Notes: generated by a model not told the origin, from the letters alone. A DNA stretch of 64,000 nucleotides from Salinigranum halophilum (GCF_007004735.1 NZ_ML660182.1:552130-616129), one strand, 5' to 3'. Shown: positions 7,059 through 16,269, counted from the first letter of the stretch. Numbers and translations: made by a program.

Positions 7059-8441
7059 TTACGACTCCTCCGCACCGCCGTCCGTCGTGACGGCCGCAGG
7101 CTCACGCACCGGCGTCTCGTCGGACGGCAACACGAGGTTCAGAACGAGCGCCGTCACACCGCCGGCGATGAGTCCCGACCCGGCGAGCAAGCGGAGGTCC
7201 TCCGGGAGGCTCGACAGCACGTCGGGCCGCACCTCGACGCCCAGGCCGAGGACGATAGAGGTGGCGACGATAGTCAGGTTCCGCTGGGTGAGCTGTGCGC
7301 CTCTCGTCAGGATGCGCACCCCGACCGAGAAAATCATGCCGAAGAGGACGATGGCGGCCCCACCGAGGACGGGGTTCGGCATCGCGGCGACGACGGCGGC
7401 GACCTTCGGCACGAAGCCGAGGAGGATCAAGAAGACGCCACAGATGGCGACGACGTATCGGCTGGCGACCCCGGTGAAGCTGATGAGACCGACGTTCTGC
7501 GAGAACGAGGTGTTCGGGAACGCCCCGAAGACGCCGGCGATGCCGCTCATGACGCCGTCGGCGACCAGGCCGCCTTTCAGTTCGTCCCCCTCGGGGTCGC
7601 GACCCACGGACTCGGTCGTCCCCGAGATATCGCCGATGGTCTCGATGGCCGTGATGATGTACGCGAAGGCGACGACCAGGATGGCGCTCGGGTGAAACTC
7701 CACGCCGTAGCGGAGCGGCACGGGGAAGGAGATCCACCCCGCCGTCGCGACGCCGCTCAGGTCCAAGAGGCCGAGCGGAACCGCGGCGACGTAGCCGACG
7801 ACGACGGCGATGAGCACGCTCGTCATCCGGAGGAAGCCGTCGAAGAACTGGTTGACGCCCACAGCGACCAACAGGACGAGCGCCGCGAGACCGACGTTCT
7901 CGACGTTCCCGTACGTCGCCGCACCGGGACCGCCGGCGGCGTAGTCCATGGCGACCGGGATGAGCGTGAGGCCGACGAGCATCACCACGACGCCCGTCAC
8001 CAGCGGGGGGAACAGGCCCCTGAGGTCGTCGATGAAGTAGCCCAGGACAATCTCGACGGGGGCGGCGAGGATGACCGCACCGAAGATGGCGGCGAGTCCG
8101 AACTGGCTCCCCACGTCGATGAGGGGCGCGACGAAGATGGCGCTCGTCCCCATGACGATGGGGAGGCGCGCACCGACCGGGCCGATGGGGTACGCCTGCA
8201 CGATGGTCGCGACCCCGGCGACGAGCAGCGCCATCTGGAGGAGGAACGTCGTGTCGGACTGTCCGAGACCGATCGCCCCCGCGATGACGATGGGGAGTGC
8301 GACCGTCGACAGGAACATCGCGAGGAGGTGCTGGACGCCCAACGGGACCGCCTCGCCCGCGGGTGGCTTGTCTTCGATATCGTACTCGACGATACTGGTA
8401 CTCGACGCTCCGCCGCCGTCGATGGTGTCACCACTTGACAT
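7059..8441 (-). CDS. NCS2-family nucleobase (xanthine/uracil) permease, paralogue 1
   Basis: A 460-residue integral membrane protein with about 12-14 hydrophobic helices. The N-terminus reads VEYDIEDKPP then LGVQH, typical of NCS2 (NAT) transporters. The substrate-site helix appears as ITAIETIGDISG with the conserved Glu, and the following NTSFSQNVG is the second NAT signature region. NCS2 proteins import purines, pyrimidines or ascorbate with a cation. It shares the N-terminal pattern with the second permease at 18.4 kb. The start is preceded by the perfect repeat GTCTC-ACTATC-GAGAC (8445-8460), which contains the TGTCTCAC octamer also seen beside the IclR gene. Confidence 0.92.
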   Translation of the reverse strand: MSSGDTIDGGGASSTSIVEYDIEDKPPAGEAVPLGVQHLLAMFLSTVALPIVIAGAIGLGQSDTTFLLQMALLVAGVATIVQAYPIGPVGARLPIVMGTSAIFVAPLIDVGSQFGLAAIFGAVILAAPVEIVLGYFIDDLRGLFPPLVTGVVVMLVGLTLIPVAMDYAAGGPGAATYGNVENVGLAALVLLVAVGVNQFFDGFLRMTSVLIAVVVGYVAAVPLGLLDLSGVATAGWISFPVPLRYGVEFHPSAILVVAFAYIITAIETIGDISGTTESVGRDPEGDELKGGLVADGVMSGIAGVFGAFPNTSFSQNVGLISFTGVASRYVVAICGVFLILLGFVPKVAAVVAAMPNPVLGGAAIVLFGMIFSVGVRILTRGAQLTQRNLTIVATSIVLGLGVEVRPDVLSSLPEDLRLLAGSGLIAGGVTALVLNLVLPSDETPVREPAAVTTDGGAEES

Positions 8442-8444
8442 GGT

Positions 8445-8460
8445 GTCTCACTATCGAGAC
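8445..8460. promoter_or_regulatory. Inverted repeat at permease start (candidate IclR operator)
   Basis: GTCTC (8445-8449) and GAGAC (8456-8460) flank ACTATC, four to nineteen bases before the permease ATG on the minus strand. The left half overlaps TGTCTCAC (8444-8451), the octamer found twice in the IclR/cyclase intergenic region. A repressor bound here would cover the transcription start of a leaderless message. The short arms make this tentative. Confidence 0.35.
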
Positions 8461-8547
8461 GACGGTGGTATAACTGTTCTGCCGACATATCCTGGTACGC
8501 GCGGGACGACCGGAGACGGCGCGTCCGCCGACGCCCCCCCGCACACC

Positions 8548-8557
8548 AACGCTTTTG
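8548..8557 (+). promoter_or_regulatory. AACGCTTTTG core promoter of alcohol dehydrogenase
   Basis: The decamer AACGCTTTTG is centred 28 bases before the ATG at 8582. The same decamer occurs at 10832-10841 before the CoA-transferase and on the reverse strand at 35286-35295 before IMP dehydrogenase, each about 27 bases from the start codon. It is read here as BRE plus a non-canonical TATA box for leaderless transcription. Confidence 0.65.
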
Positions 8558-8581
8558 ACCCCCTGACCCGCACCTCGTCGC

Positions 8582-9625
8582 ATGACTCAGATGAACGCCG
8601 TCGTCCTCGACGAGTGGGGCGGCGACCTCACCATCGAGCAGGTGGACAGACCCGAACCCGGACCCGGCGAGGTTCGTGTCGACGTGCGGGCCTGTGCCGT
8701 CACGCGAACCATCGAGAACGCCGTCCAGGGCGGCCTCGCCGCCGACCCCGCTCTCACCCCGCGCATCCCCGGCCACGAGTTCGCGGGCGTCGTCGAGGCG
8801 GTCGGCGACGGCGTCGACCTCGACGTTGGTGACCGCGTCCTCGCGTACTTCTACCTCACCTGCGGCGCGTGCGACCACTGCCGCCGCGGGGAGACGAACC
8901 GCTGTACGTCGTTCGGCGGCTGGTACGGCGTGAACTGCGACGGCGCCTACGCCGAGTCCGCGGTCCTCCCGGCCACGAACGCGCTCCCCCTCCCCGACGG
9001 GACTGGTTTCGCCGCCGGTGCCATCGCCGCGGACGGTCTCGCGACACCGCTTCACGTCTGTGAACGGACCGACGTCGACGACACCGACACCGTCCTCGTC
9101 GTCGGCGCGGCGGGGCGCATCGGCGTCCACCTCTCACAACTGGCGGCCGCGCGGGGGGCTCACGTCGTCGCCGCCGACATCGGGGCCGAGCGGCTCGGCC
9201 ACGTCGACGACCTGACGCCGGACACGGTCGTGCCCGTCGACGCCACCGCGGACGACTTCGTCTCTCGGGTCTGCGACGCGACGCCCGGGGACGGCGGCCC
9301 CACCGTCGTCGTCGACACCGTCGGCGACACTGACACGCTCCGCGACGCCTGGGACGCGATGGCGATGGGCGGACAGGTGGTCTCGCTCACTACCCACCAC
9401 GACCGGACGTTCGACGTCCCGATGACGGAGTACGTCGTGAAGGAGGCGTCGTTCGTCGGGTCGCGGTACGCGACGAAGGACCAGGTGGTCCGCGCCGCCC
9501 GACTGTTCGCCGACGGTCGCGTCGAACCGGTCGTCCGGCGGCGCGTCGGCCTCGACGAGGTGCCCGCGGTCCACCGGGAACTCCGCTCGGGGGCGACGTT
9601 CGGGACCACCGTCCTCGAGCCCTGA
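8582..9625 (+). CDS. Zinc-binding alcohol dehydrogenase, medium-chain
   Basis: A 347-residue medium-chain dehydrogenase/reductase. Candidate catalytic zinc ligands are Cys38 (RACAVTRT) and His65-Glu66 (PGHEFAG). The structural zinc lobe is CGACDHCRRGETNRC (Cys94, 97, 100, 108). The cofactor fold starts near VLVVGAAGRIG. This VGAAGRIGVHL form is closer to the quinone reductase/zinc-alcohol dehydrogenase branch than to the dehydrogenase at 1.4 kb. It opens a plus-strand run with the MFS transporter (start 3 bases after its stop) and the CoA-transferase. It is likely to oxidise or reduce an intermediate of the same catabolic route; substrate unknown. Confidence 0.88.
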   Translation: MTQMNAVVLDEWGGDLTIEQVDRPEPGPGEVRVDVRACAVTRTIENAVQGGLAADPALTPRIPGHEFAGVVEAVGDGVDLDVGDRVLAYFYLTCGACDHCRRGETNRCTSFGGWYGVNCDGAYAESAVLPATNALPLPDGTGFAAGAIAADGLATPLHVCERTDVDDTDTVLVVGAAGRIGVHLSQLAAARGAHVVAADIGAERLGHVDDLTPDTVVPVDATADDFVSRVCDATPGDGGPTVVVDTVGDTDTLRDAWDAMAMGGQVVSLTTHHDRTFDVPMTEYVVKEASFVGSRYATKDQVVRAARLFADGRVEPVVRRRVGLDEVPAVHRELRSGATFGTTVLEP

Positions 9626-9627
9626 CG

Positions 9628-10803
9628 GTGGCACGAACCACCCGCCGACTGCCGCGTCGGGCGCTCGCGACACTCGGGACCGGCCTGTTCGGGCTGGGTG
9701 TCGCCGTCGGCTCCTACGGCGCTGTCGTCTCGCTCCTCATCGACCGCGGGGTCGCGCCGGACGCGGCGGGGTTCGGCATGACGCTGTTCCTCCTCATGCA
9801 GGGCGTGGCGGCGCTTCCCGCCGACCGGCTCACGCGCGTTGTGTCGGTCCCGCGGGCCTGCGCCGCCGGGTTCGCGCTGACGGCACTCGGTGCACTCGTC
9901 GGTGGCTGGGCGACGCTCCCGGCCGCGCTCGCGTCGAGAGCCCTGCTCGGCGTCGGCCAGGGTGTGGCGTTCGTCGCGTCGATGAAGTACGTCGGCCGGC
10001 GCGTCCCCGACCGGACGGCGACGGCGCAGGGGCTGTTGGGCGCGTTGTTCACGCTCGGCTTCGCCGTCGGTCTCGCCTCCGCGCCGGGACTGCTCGAACG
10101 GGTGGGCCCCGTCGTCCCCGCCGTCGGCGCTGCCGCGCTCATCGGGGGCGGGGCGCTCGGCACCGTGACGCTCCCGGACGTCCGGACCGACGCACCGGTC
10201 CCGATGGGGGCGTACCTCGCGCCGCTCCGCACGCCGACCGGGCTCGCCCTCGGCCTGGGCAACATGGCCACGTTCGGCTTCCTGATGGTCGCCGGGACGT
10301 GGTATCCGGACGTGCTTCGCGGGGCCGGTGTGCCCGTGACGGCGACACTCGTCGGCTTCTCGCTGGCGACGGTCGCTGGCCGGGCCGTCGGCGGCCGGCT
10401 CTCCGAGCGGGTGGGCGACCGGCGGACCGTCCTCGTCTCGTTCGTCGGCAGCGTCGTCGTCCTCGCACTCTTGGCCCTCGCGCTCCGGATGGGGACACCG
10501 TGGCTCCTCGCCGCGACGATTGTCGGGACGGGCCTCGGCTTCGGCGTCCCGTTCGGCCCGCTGTTCGCCCTCGCCTTCTCGGAACTCGCCGACGATGCCG
10601 GCGTCACGCTGGTGGCGATGATACTGGTCGGCAACGTCGGGGCCGTCGTCTACCCGTGGCTCCTCGGACGGACGCTCCTCGATACGGACTCGTTCGCGCT
10701 CGGGTTCGTCGCGATGGCGGCCACCGTGCTCGCCGTCGCCCTGTTGTGGCTGTCGGCCATCGGGACGGACGCGCCGACGGTGACCCGACCCGTCAGCGAG
10801 TGA
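9628..10803 (+). CDS. MFS transporter
   Basis: A 391-residue protein with about 12 transmembrane helices and the major facilitator layout of two six-helix halves. The loop after helix 8, GRAVGGRLSERVGDRRT (about residues 250-266), matches the MFS A-motif GxxxDRxGRR in modified form. The start is a GTG two bases after the upstream stop codon; the next Met is deep in helix 2, so GTG is needed to include helix 1. Translational coupling to the dehydrogenase suggests that it moves the substrate or an organic-acid product of the same pathway. Direction and substrate cannot be told from sequence. Confidence 0.85.
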   Translation: MARTTRRLPRRALATLGTGLFGLGVAVGSYGAVVSLLIDRGVAPDAAGFGMTLFLLMQGVAALPADRLTRVVSVPRACAAGFALTALGALVGGWATLPAALASRALLGVGQGVAFVASMKYVGRRVPDRTATAQGLLGALFTLGFAVGLASAPGLLERVGPVVPAVGAAALIGGGALGTVTLPDVRTDAPVPMGAYLAPLRTPTGLALGLGNMATFGFLMVAGTWYPDVLRGAGVPVTATLVGFSLATVAGRAVGGRLSERVGDRRTVLVSFVGSVVVLALLALALRMGTPWLLAATIVGTGLGFGVPFGPLFALAFSELADDAGVTLVAMILVGNVGAVVYPWLLGRTLLDTDSFALGFVAMAATVLAVALLWLSAIGTDAPTVTRPVSE

Positions 10804-10831
10804 CGGTGATGACAACGGCGAGGGTAACGAC

Positions 10832-10841
10832 AACGCTTTTG
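10832..10841 (+). promoter_or_regulatory. AACGCTTTTG core promoter of CoA-transferase
   Basis: Identical decamer to that at 8548-8557, centred 27 bases before the ATG at 10865. It lies after the MFS stop codon, so the CoA-transferase can be transcribed on its own as well as by read-through. Confidence 0.65.
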
Positions 10842-10864
10842 CCCCGTCCACGAGGCTACGTCGC

Positions 10865-12079
10865 ATGGACACGAACGGCACACGCATCCTCGACGGCGTG
10901 ACGGTGGTCGACCTCTCGACGTTCGTCACCGGCGGGTTCTGCTCGCTCATGCTGGCGAACCAGGGTGCCGACGTCATCAAGGTCGAGCGTCCGGGCACTG
11001 GCGACGACATCCGACACTCCGGTCCGCCGTTCATCGACGGGGAGTCGCCGTACTACTGGACGCTCAACTACGACAAGCGCTCGGTCGAACTGGACCTCAA
11101 GAGCGAGGCGGGCGTGGCGGCCCTGTACGACCTCGTCGAGGAGGCGGACGTGTTCGTTCAGAACTTCCGGCCCGGCGTCGCCGACCGCCTGGCGGTCGAC
11201 TACGACACCCTCTCCGAGTTGAACCCCGGCCTGGTCTACTGCTCCATCTCCGCGTACGGCGACAGCGGCCCGTGGAGCCAGCGTCCCGGCTACGACCTCC
11301 TCATCCAGGGGATGAGCGGTATCATGAGCGTCACGGGGGAGGCACCCCCGGAGGGGCGGCCGGTGAAAGTCGGCCTCCCACAGACCGACCTCATCACGGG
11401 GATGTGGGCCGCCTTCGGCGTCGTGAACGGGCTCTACAAGCGTGAGCTGACGGGCGAGGGCGACCGGGTCGAACTCGGGATGCTCGACGCGACGCTCCCG
11501 TGGCTGACGAAGCAGGCGGGGAAGGTGTTCGCCGGCGAGGAGCCCTCCCGGATGGGGACGAAAGACCCCGTTCTCGCCCCCTACCAGACGTACGCGACGA
11601 AGGACGGCCACCTCAACGTCGCCTGTCTGAACCAGCGGCTCTGGCGCGACTTCTGCGACGCCATCGACCGGCCCGACCTGCCCGAGGACGACCGCTTCGA
11701 GACGAACGCCGACCGTGTCGAACACATGGACGAACTGGAGGCCGAAATCGAGGCGGCCCTCGCGAAGCGCTCGACGAGCGAGTGGATGGACGTCCTCGTC
11801 GACGCGGGCGTGCCCGCCGGGCCGGTCCAGTCCGTGGAGGAAGCGCTCTCCAACGAGCAGACCGAGGCGCGCGGCGTCGTGAGCGAGGTCTCCGACGGGG
11901 AGCGGACGGTGCCGACCATCGAACACCCGCTGAACTTCACGCACGCCGAGAGCGGGTTCCGCTCGCCGCCGCCGCGACTCGGCGAGCACAGCCGCGAGGT
12001 GTTCGCGGAACTTGGTTACTCGGCCGAGCGCCTCGACGAACTCGAGGCCGCGGGCGCGTTCGGCGACCCCGACGCGTAA
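10865..12079 (+). CDS. CaiB/BaiF class III CoA-transferase
   Basis: A 404-residue family III CoA-transferase. The N-terminus LDGVTVVDLSTFVTGGFCS and the segment ADVIKVERPGTGDD are family hallmarks. YWTLNYDKRSVELDLKS and YGDSGPWSQRPGYDLLIQ follow. The nucleophilic Asp is expected at Asp175 in LPQTDLITG. The C-terminal AGVPAGPVQSVEEAL closes the fold. The enzyme moves CoA between an acyl-CoA donor and a free carboxylic acid, activating it for beta-oxidation-like steps. Its place between permease, dehydrogenase and molybdenum hydroxylase genes suggests activation of a carboxylate released after ring opening. The exact acid is unknown. Confidence 0.92.
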   Translation: MDTNGTRILDGVTVVDLSTFVTGGFCSLMLANQGADVIKVERPGTGDDIRHSGPPFIDGESPYYWTLNYDKRSVELDLKSEAGVAALYDLVEEADVFVQNFRPGVADRLAVDYDTLSELNPGLVYCSISAYGDSGPWSQRPGYDLLIQGMSGIMSVTGEAPPEGRPVKVGLPQTDLITGMWAAFGVVNGLYKRELTGEGDRVELGMLDATLPWLTKQAGKVFAGEEPSRMGTKDPVLAPYQTYATKDGHLNVACLNQRLWRDFCDAIDRPDLPEDDRFETNADRVEHMDELEAEIEAALAKRSTSEWMDVLVDAGVPAGPVQSVEEALSNEQTEARGVVSEVSDGERTVPTIEHPLNFTHAESGFRSPPPRLGEHSREVFAELGYSAERLDELEAAGAFGDPDA

Positions 12080-12131
12080 CCGCCGAACCGAACGACCCGG
12101 GTTCCCCGTCCGCCACGCGCCTCGACGCAAG

Positions 12132-12140
12132 GATTATCAC
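12132..12140 (+). promoter_or_regulatory. TATA box of the molybdenum hydroxylase operon
   Basis: GATTATCAC is centred 27 bases before the ATG at 12163 within the 83-base gap after the CoA-transferase. It fits a leaderless message for the three-gene operon that follows. Confidence 0.6.
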
Positions 12141-12162
12141 ACGAGGCTCGTAACGTAGCGTC

Positions 12163-12687
12163 ATGAGTACCGGTACCACAGATGGTGATGAGGCTCGCCC
12201 GACCGAGACCGTCACCCTGACTGTCAACGGTGAGGAACTCACCCGCGAGGTCGAACCCCGTCTGAAGCTCTCCGACTTCCTGCGCGAGGAGTGTGGACTC
12301 CGCGGCGTCCGCGTCGGCTGCGAACACGGCGTCTGCGGGGCCTGCACGGTCATCATGGACGGCGCGACGACGAAGTCGTGTCTCACGTACGCGGTCCAGG
12401 CCGACGGCCTCGAACTCGAGACGGTCGAGAGTCTCGCCGACGACGGCGAACTCCACCCCCTCCAGTCGGCGTTCCACGAGGAACACGCCCTCCAGTGTGG
12501 CTTCTGCACCAGCGGCTTCGTCATGTCCGCCGTCGAGTTACTGCGAGAGAACCCCGACCCCGACAGGGACGAGGTGAAGACGGCACTCTCGGACAACATC
12601 TGCCGCTGTACGGGGTATCACAACATCTACAGCGCCGTCGAGCGCGCCGCCGCCGACCTCGCGGTCGAGAGCGGGGAGGGAGAGTAG
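12163..12687 (+). CDS. Xanthine dehydrogenase-family [2Fe-2S] small subunit
   Basis: A 174-residue electron-transfer subunit of a molybdenum hydroxylase. The plant-type [2Fe-2S] cluster is bound by Cys53, Cys58, Cys61 and Cys73 (VGCEHGVCGACTV ... SCL). The second, all-helical [2Fe-2S] domain is bound by Cys112, Cys115, Cys147 and Cys149 (QCGFCTSG and CRCTGY). Length and motif order match CoxS/XdhC/NicA-type small subunits. It directly abuts the large subunit with no gap, followed by the FAD subunit, giving the order S-L-M. It passes electrons from the molybdenum centre to FAD. Confidence 0.95.
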   Translation: MSTGTTDGDEARPTETVTLTVNGEELTREVEPRLKLSDFLREECGLRGVRVGCEHGVCGACTVIMDGATTKSCLTYAVQADGLELETVESLADDGELHPLQSAFHEEHALQCGFCTSGFVMSAVELLRENPDPDRDEVKTALSDNICRCTGYHNIYSAVERAAADLAVESGEGE

Positions 12688-15159
12688 ATGTCCCGAGCCG
12701 AGACCGAATCCGTCGGCGACGCCACGCCCACGAGCGAGCGCGAGTCGTACACCGGCCAGTCGGTGAAGCGCGTCGAGGACTACGACATCCTCACGGGACG
12801 TGCGGAGTACATCCACGACATCACGCCCCCGGACTGCCTCCACATGGCGCTCGTCCGGAGCGTCCACCCCCACGCCCGTATCGAGGAGGTCGACGTCTCC
12901 CGGGCGCTCGACCACCCCGACTGCGAACTCGTCATCACCGGCGAGGACCTGAAGGCGGACTACAACCCGATGCCATCGGGGCTGCCGGGGTTCGAGGAGT
13001 GGTCGCTCGCCACGGACAAGGTGCTGTACTCGGGCGAGCCCGTCGCGGCCATCGTCGCCTCCGACCGCTACGCCGCCGAGGACATCGCCGACCGCGTCGT
13101 CGTGAACTACGAGAAGCTCGACGCCGTCGCCGACGCGATGGAGGCGCGGACGGACGAGCACGTCATCCACGAGGACATCGGGACGAACGTCCCCGACTCG
13201 GAGCGGTTCGAGTTCGGCGACCCACAGACGGCGTTCGAGGCGGCCGACCACGTCGTCGAGGGCGAGTACTCGTGGGGGCGCATCTCGGGGGTCCCCCTCG
13301 AGACCGCGGGCGTCGTCGCACAGTACGATACCGAGAACGACTCGTTCGACATCGACTGTAACATCCAGCTCCACACGCTCGTCGACGACACCGTCTACGA
13401 CACCCTGGGCTACCCGCCCGAGAAGGTCCGGCTGAACGTTCCCGCCGACGTCGGCGGGAGCTACGGGACGAAAATCGCCATCCACCGCTACTGCTGTCTG
13501 GCGGCGATGGCGTCGCAGTATCTCGACGGCCGCCCCGTAAAATTCGTCGAGGACCGCGTCGAGAACCTCCAGGGCGGCGACATGCACTCCTCGGAGCGCG
13601 ACTACAAGGTGAAGCTGGCCGTCGACGACGACGGCACCATCAGCGGCCTGGACGTCTGGTTCGTCGACGACTTCGGTGCCTACCCGCGATATCCGGTGAA
13701 CCAGGTGCTCAAGCCGCTGGCGGTGCTGACGAACGCCTACCACATCGAGGACGTCGGCTACGAGTACGAACTCGCCCTGACGAACAAGACGTGTCAGACC
13801 GCCTACCGGGGCTTCGGCGTCCCGTCTCACCTCTACGCCCTGGAGATGATCGTCGACGAGGCGGCCCGCGAACTGGGGATGGACCCGACGGCGTTCAGGC
13901 GACAGAACCTCATCCCGCCCGAGGAGATGCCGTACCTCATCCCCTCGAAGAACATCTACGACTCGGGCGACTTCCCCGCGGCGTTCGACCGCATCGTCGA
14001 CATCGTCGACGAGGAAGAGCGCGTCGAGGGGGGGCTGCTCGACCCCGAGGTGGTCGACCAGCGCCGCGAGGAGGGGTACATCCGCGCCGCCTCGCCCTCG
14101 ATCCACGTCGAGCCCGGGGTCTCGGGGTCCGACTGGACCGACCGCCAGCGTACCGACCGCGACACGCTCGAAGCCCGCGACCGCGACGACGTCGAAGAGC
14201 TCCCCGAACACCTCCGCGGGAGCATCCGTCCGGACGGCAGCGTCGAGGCGTTCATCGCCACCGACTCGCAGGGGCAGGGCCACCGGACCATCGTCGCCCA
14301 ACTGCTCGCGGACGCGCTCGAACTCACCCCCGACGACGTCGAGGTCTCCTACCTCGACAGCGTCGAGGCACCCACCGAGTACGGCACCGCGGCCTCGCGG
14401 ATGGCCGTGATGCTCTCGGGCGCGTCCGAAGGACTCGGCGAGTTGCTGAAGACGAACCTCCGCGAACTCGGGGCGCGCGAGTTCGACGCCGAGGTCGAGG
14501 ACGTCGTCTACCGCGAGGGTGGTGTCGAACACGTCGAGACGCGCGAGCGCCTCACCCTCGCGGAACTGCGCGACCGAGACGACGGCGAGTACACCGCCGC
14601 CGCCTACGACTACCAGCACCCCGCCTCCGTGCGTGAGGAGTTCGACGACGCGCTCACTGGGAAGCTCCCGGTCTACCCGACGGCGGCGTTCGCCGCGAAC
14701 GCGCCGATCATCGAGGTCGACACCCGGACCGGACAGGTCGAGATACTGAAGTTCTACACGCTGCGCGACTGCGGGACCCGACTGAACCCGATGATCGTCG
14801 ACGGGCAGGCGATGGGCGGCCTCGCACAGGGCATCGGTGCCGCGCTGTACGAGGAGTTCGGCTACGCCGACGACGGGCAACCGCAGGCCATCACGCTGTT
14901 CGACTACCTCCTCCCGTCGGTGAAGAACATGCCCGACCTCGAACTGTACCACCAGGAGACACCGTCGCCGTACACGGCCACGGGCGCGAAGGGGACCGGC
15001 GAGGGGGGGATGATCGACGGCCCCGCCGCCATCGCCACCTCGCTCAACACCGCGCTCGCCGAGTTCGGTATCGTGACCGACACGATTCCCGCGACGGGCC
15101 ACCGCGTCCGCCGCTGGCTCCGCGACGCGGGGGTCGGGACCGAGGGGGTGGGCCGATGA
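12688..15159 (+). CDS. Xanthine dehydrogenase-family molybdopterin-binding large subunit
   Basis: An 823-residue catalytic subunit that binds molybdopterin-cytosine-dinucleotide-type cofactor and hydroxylates a carbon, usually in an N-heterocycle or aldehyde, with water. Seen here are SVKRVEDYDILTGRAEYIHD at the N-terminus, the TAYRGFG motif near residue 372, and GTGEGG near residue 772 with the expected catalytic Glu. The AYRGFG loop replaces the AYRCSFR signature of form I CO dehydrogenase, so this is not a typical CO dehydrogenase. The RGFG form is shared by xanthine, nicotinate, isoquinoline and similar enzymes, so the substrate is open. Neighbouring permeases and hydantoinase favour a nucleobase-like ring. 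Its stop overlaps the FAD-subunit start by four bases. Confidence 0.94.
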   Translation: MSRAETESVGDATPTSERESYTGQSVKRVEDYDILTGRAEYIHDITPPDCLHMALVRSVHPHARIEEVDVSRALDHPDCELVITGEDLKADYNPMPSGLPGFEEWSLATDKVLYSGEPVAAIVASDRYAAEDIADRVVVNYEKLDAVADAMEARTDEHVIHEDIGTNVPDSERFEFGDPQTAFEAADHVVEGEYSWGRISGVPLETAGVVAQYDTENDSFDIDCNIQLHTLVDDTVYDTLGYPPEKVRLNVPADVGGSYGTKIAIHRYCCLAAMASQYLDGRPVKFVEDRVENLQGGDMHSSERDYKVKLAVDDDGTISGLDVWFVDDFGAYPRYPVNQVLKPLAVLTNAYHIEDVGYEYELALTNKTCQTAYRGFGVPSHLYALEMIVDEAARELGMDPTAFRRQNLIPPEEMPYLIPSKNIYDSGDFPAAFDRIVDIVDEEERVEGGLLDPEVVDQRREEGYIRAASPSIHVEPGVSGSDWTDRQRTDRDTLEARDRDDVEELPEHLRGSIRPDGSVEAFIATDSQGQGHRTIVAQLLADALELTPDDVEVSYLDSVEAPTEYGTAASRMAVMLSGASEGLGELLKTNLRELGAREFDAEVEDVVYREGGVEHVETRERLTLAELRDRDDGEYTAAAYDYQHPASVREEFDDALTGKLPVYPTAAFAANAPIIEVDTRTGQVEILKFYTLRDCGTRLNPMIVDGQAMGGLAQGIGAALYEEFGYADDGQPQAITLFDYLLPSVKNMPDLELYHQETPSPYTATGAKGTGEGGMIDGPAAIATSLNTALAEFGIVTDTIPATGHRVRRWLRDAGVGTEGVGR

Positions 15160-16052
15160 AGCCCACCCAGTTCGAGTACGACCGCCCCGACTCGGTGGAG
15201 GCGGCGCTCGAACTCCTCGAAGAGCACTTCGACGCGGAACTGCTCGCGGGCAACCAGTCGCTCGGCATCATCATGGCGAACCGCTTCGCCTCGCCCGAGC
15301 GCCTCGTCGACATCAACCGTCTCGACGAACTCGCCTTCGTCGACATCCGCGCGGACGAGGTCGAAATCGGCGCGATGACCCGACACCGGACCCTCGAGCG
15401 ACACGACGACCTCCGGGGGGTCCTCGAACTCCTCCCGGAGGCGGCCGAGCAGATCGCGGGGCCCGCGGTCCGAAACCGTGGCACGATGGGCGGGAGCATC
15501 GCCGAGGCGGACCCCGCCGGTAACTACCCGACCGCCCTCTCGGCGCTCGGCGGCGAACTCCACGTCGTCTCCGTCGACGGCGAGCGAACCATCCCGGTCG
15601 ACGACTACTTCATCGGCTACATGTTCACCGACTTAGAGGAGAACGAGCTCATCGCGAGCGTCTCGTTCCCGCGAGAACCGTTCCCGGTCGAGCGAAGCGG
15701 GAGTGCGTTCGTCGAACTCAAGCGCGGCGCGCAGACGTGGCCGACGGTGAGTGCCGCCGCCGCGGTCACCGTCGACGACCCCGCGAGCGACGACCCGCTC
15801 GTGGAGACGGCGCGACTCGCCGTCGGCAACGCCGGCGGCATCCCCCTCCGCGTCGACGACACGCTCGAAGCGCTCGAGGGTGAACCGCTCACCGACGGGG
15901 CGCTCGAGACAGTCGCCGAGGCGGTCCGCGACGACGCGGACCCCGCCGACGAGATGCACGCCGACCGCGAGTACAAGATCGAGATGGCCGGCGAGTACGC
16001 CGTGCGGTCGCTCCGAAAATCGTACGACCGGGCCTGTGCGGGCGGGAGCTGA
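15156..16052 (+). CDS. Xanthine dehydrogenase-family FAD-binding medium subunit
   Basis: A 298-residue flavoprotein subunit (CoxM/NdhF type). FAD-binding signatures are LLAGNQSLGIIM near residue 28 and RNRGTMGGSIAEADPAGNYP near residue 108, followed by the C-terminal CO-dehydrogenase flavoprotein domain. It overlaps the large subunit by four bases (ATGA), so it is the third gene of the S-L-M operon. It receives electrons from the [2Fe-2S] subunit; the final acceptor is not evident from sequence. No maturation gene (XdhC/CoxF-like) or cofactor gene lies next to it within the window. Confidence 0.94.
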   Translation: MKPTQFEYDRPDSVEAALELLEEHFDAELLAGNQSLGIIMANRFASPERLVDINRLDELAFVDIRADEVEIGAMTRHRTLERHDDLRGVLELLPEAAEQIAGPAVRNRGTMGGSIAEADPAGNYPTALSALGGELHVVSVDGERTIPVDDYFIGYMFTDLEENELIASVSFPREPFPVERSGSAFVELKRGAQTWPTVSAAAAVTVDDPASDDPLVETARLAVGNAGGIPLRVDDTLEALEGEPLTDGALETVAEAVRDDADPADEMHADREYKIEMAGEYAVRSLRKSYDRACAGGS

Positions 16053-16269
16053 CCCCGAGACGGTCTCTCGACTGTCCCCCCGCATCTCGTGCCGAGCCGC
16101 AGACGCGGGCACACCAGAACCGAGCGTGGACAGTCTGGCGCACAGGAGCGAGTGAGTACAACGACCGAGGGACTCCCGCTCGGTTCGAGCGTGGTCCGCT
16201 CCGCACCCCGGTCGGCAAAATCAGTTCCACTGCCGCTGATTTCCGCAGGGCGAGTGCTCGACGCCGCGA

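Noticed and set aside
6777-8438. Plus-strand open frame of 553 codons opposite the first permease
   Set aside because: The encoded Arg/Asp/Gly-rich sequence has no domain and mirrors the codons of the clear NCS2 permease on the minus strand.
9160-11034. Minus-strand frame of 624 codons across the dehydrogenase, MFS and CoA-transferase genes
   Set aside because: It crosses three genes with strong motifs on the other strand and has no promoter or motif of its own.
12538-15102. Minus-strand open frame of 854 codons opposite the molybdenum hydroxylase
   Set aside because: It is an antisense shadow of the large-subunit gene. Haloarchaeal codon bias keeps the opposite frame open; its product is Val/Arg-rich without any family motif.
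12163-16052. Form I carbon monoxide dehydrogenase
   Set aside because: The active-site loop is AYRGFG rather than AYRCSFR, and no Cox accessory genes are adjacent, so CO oxidation is not supported.
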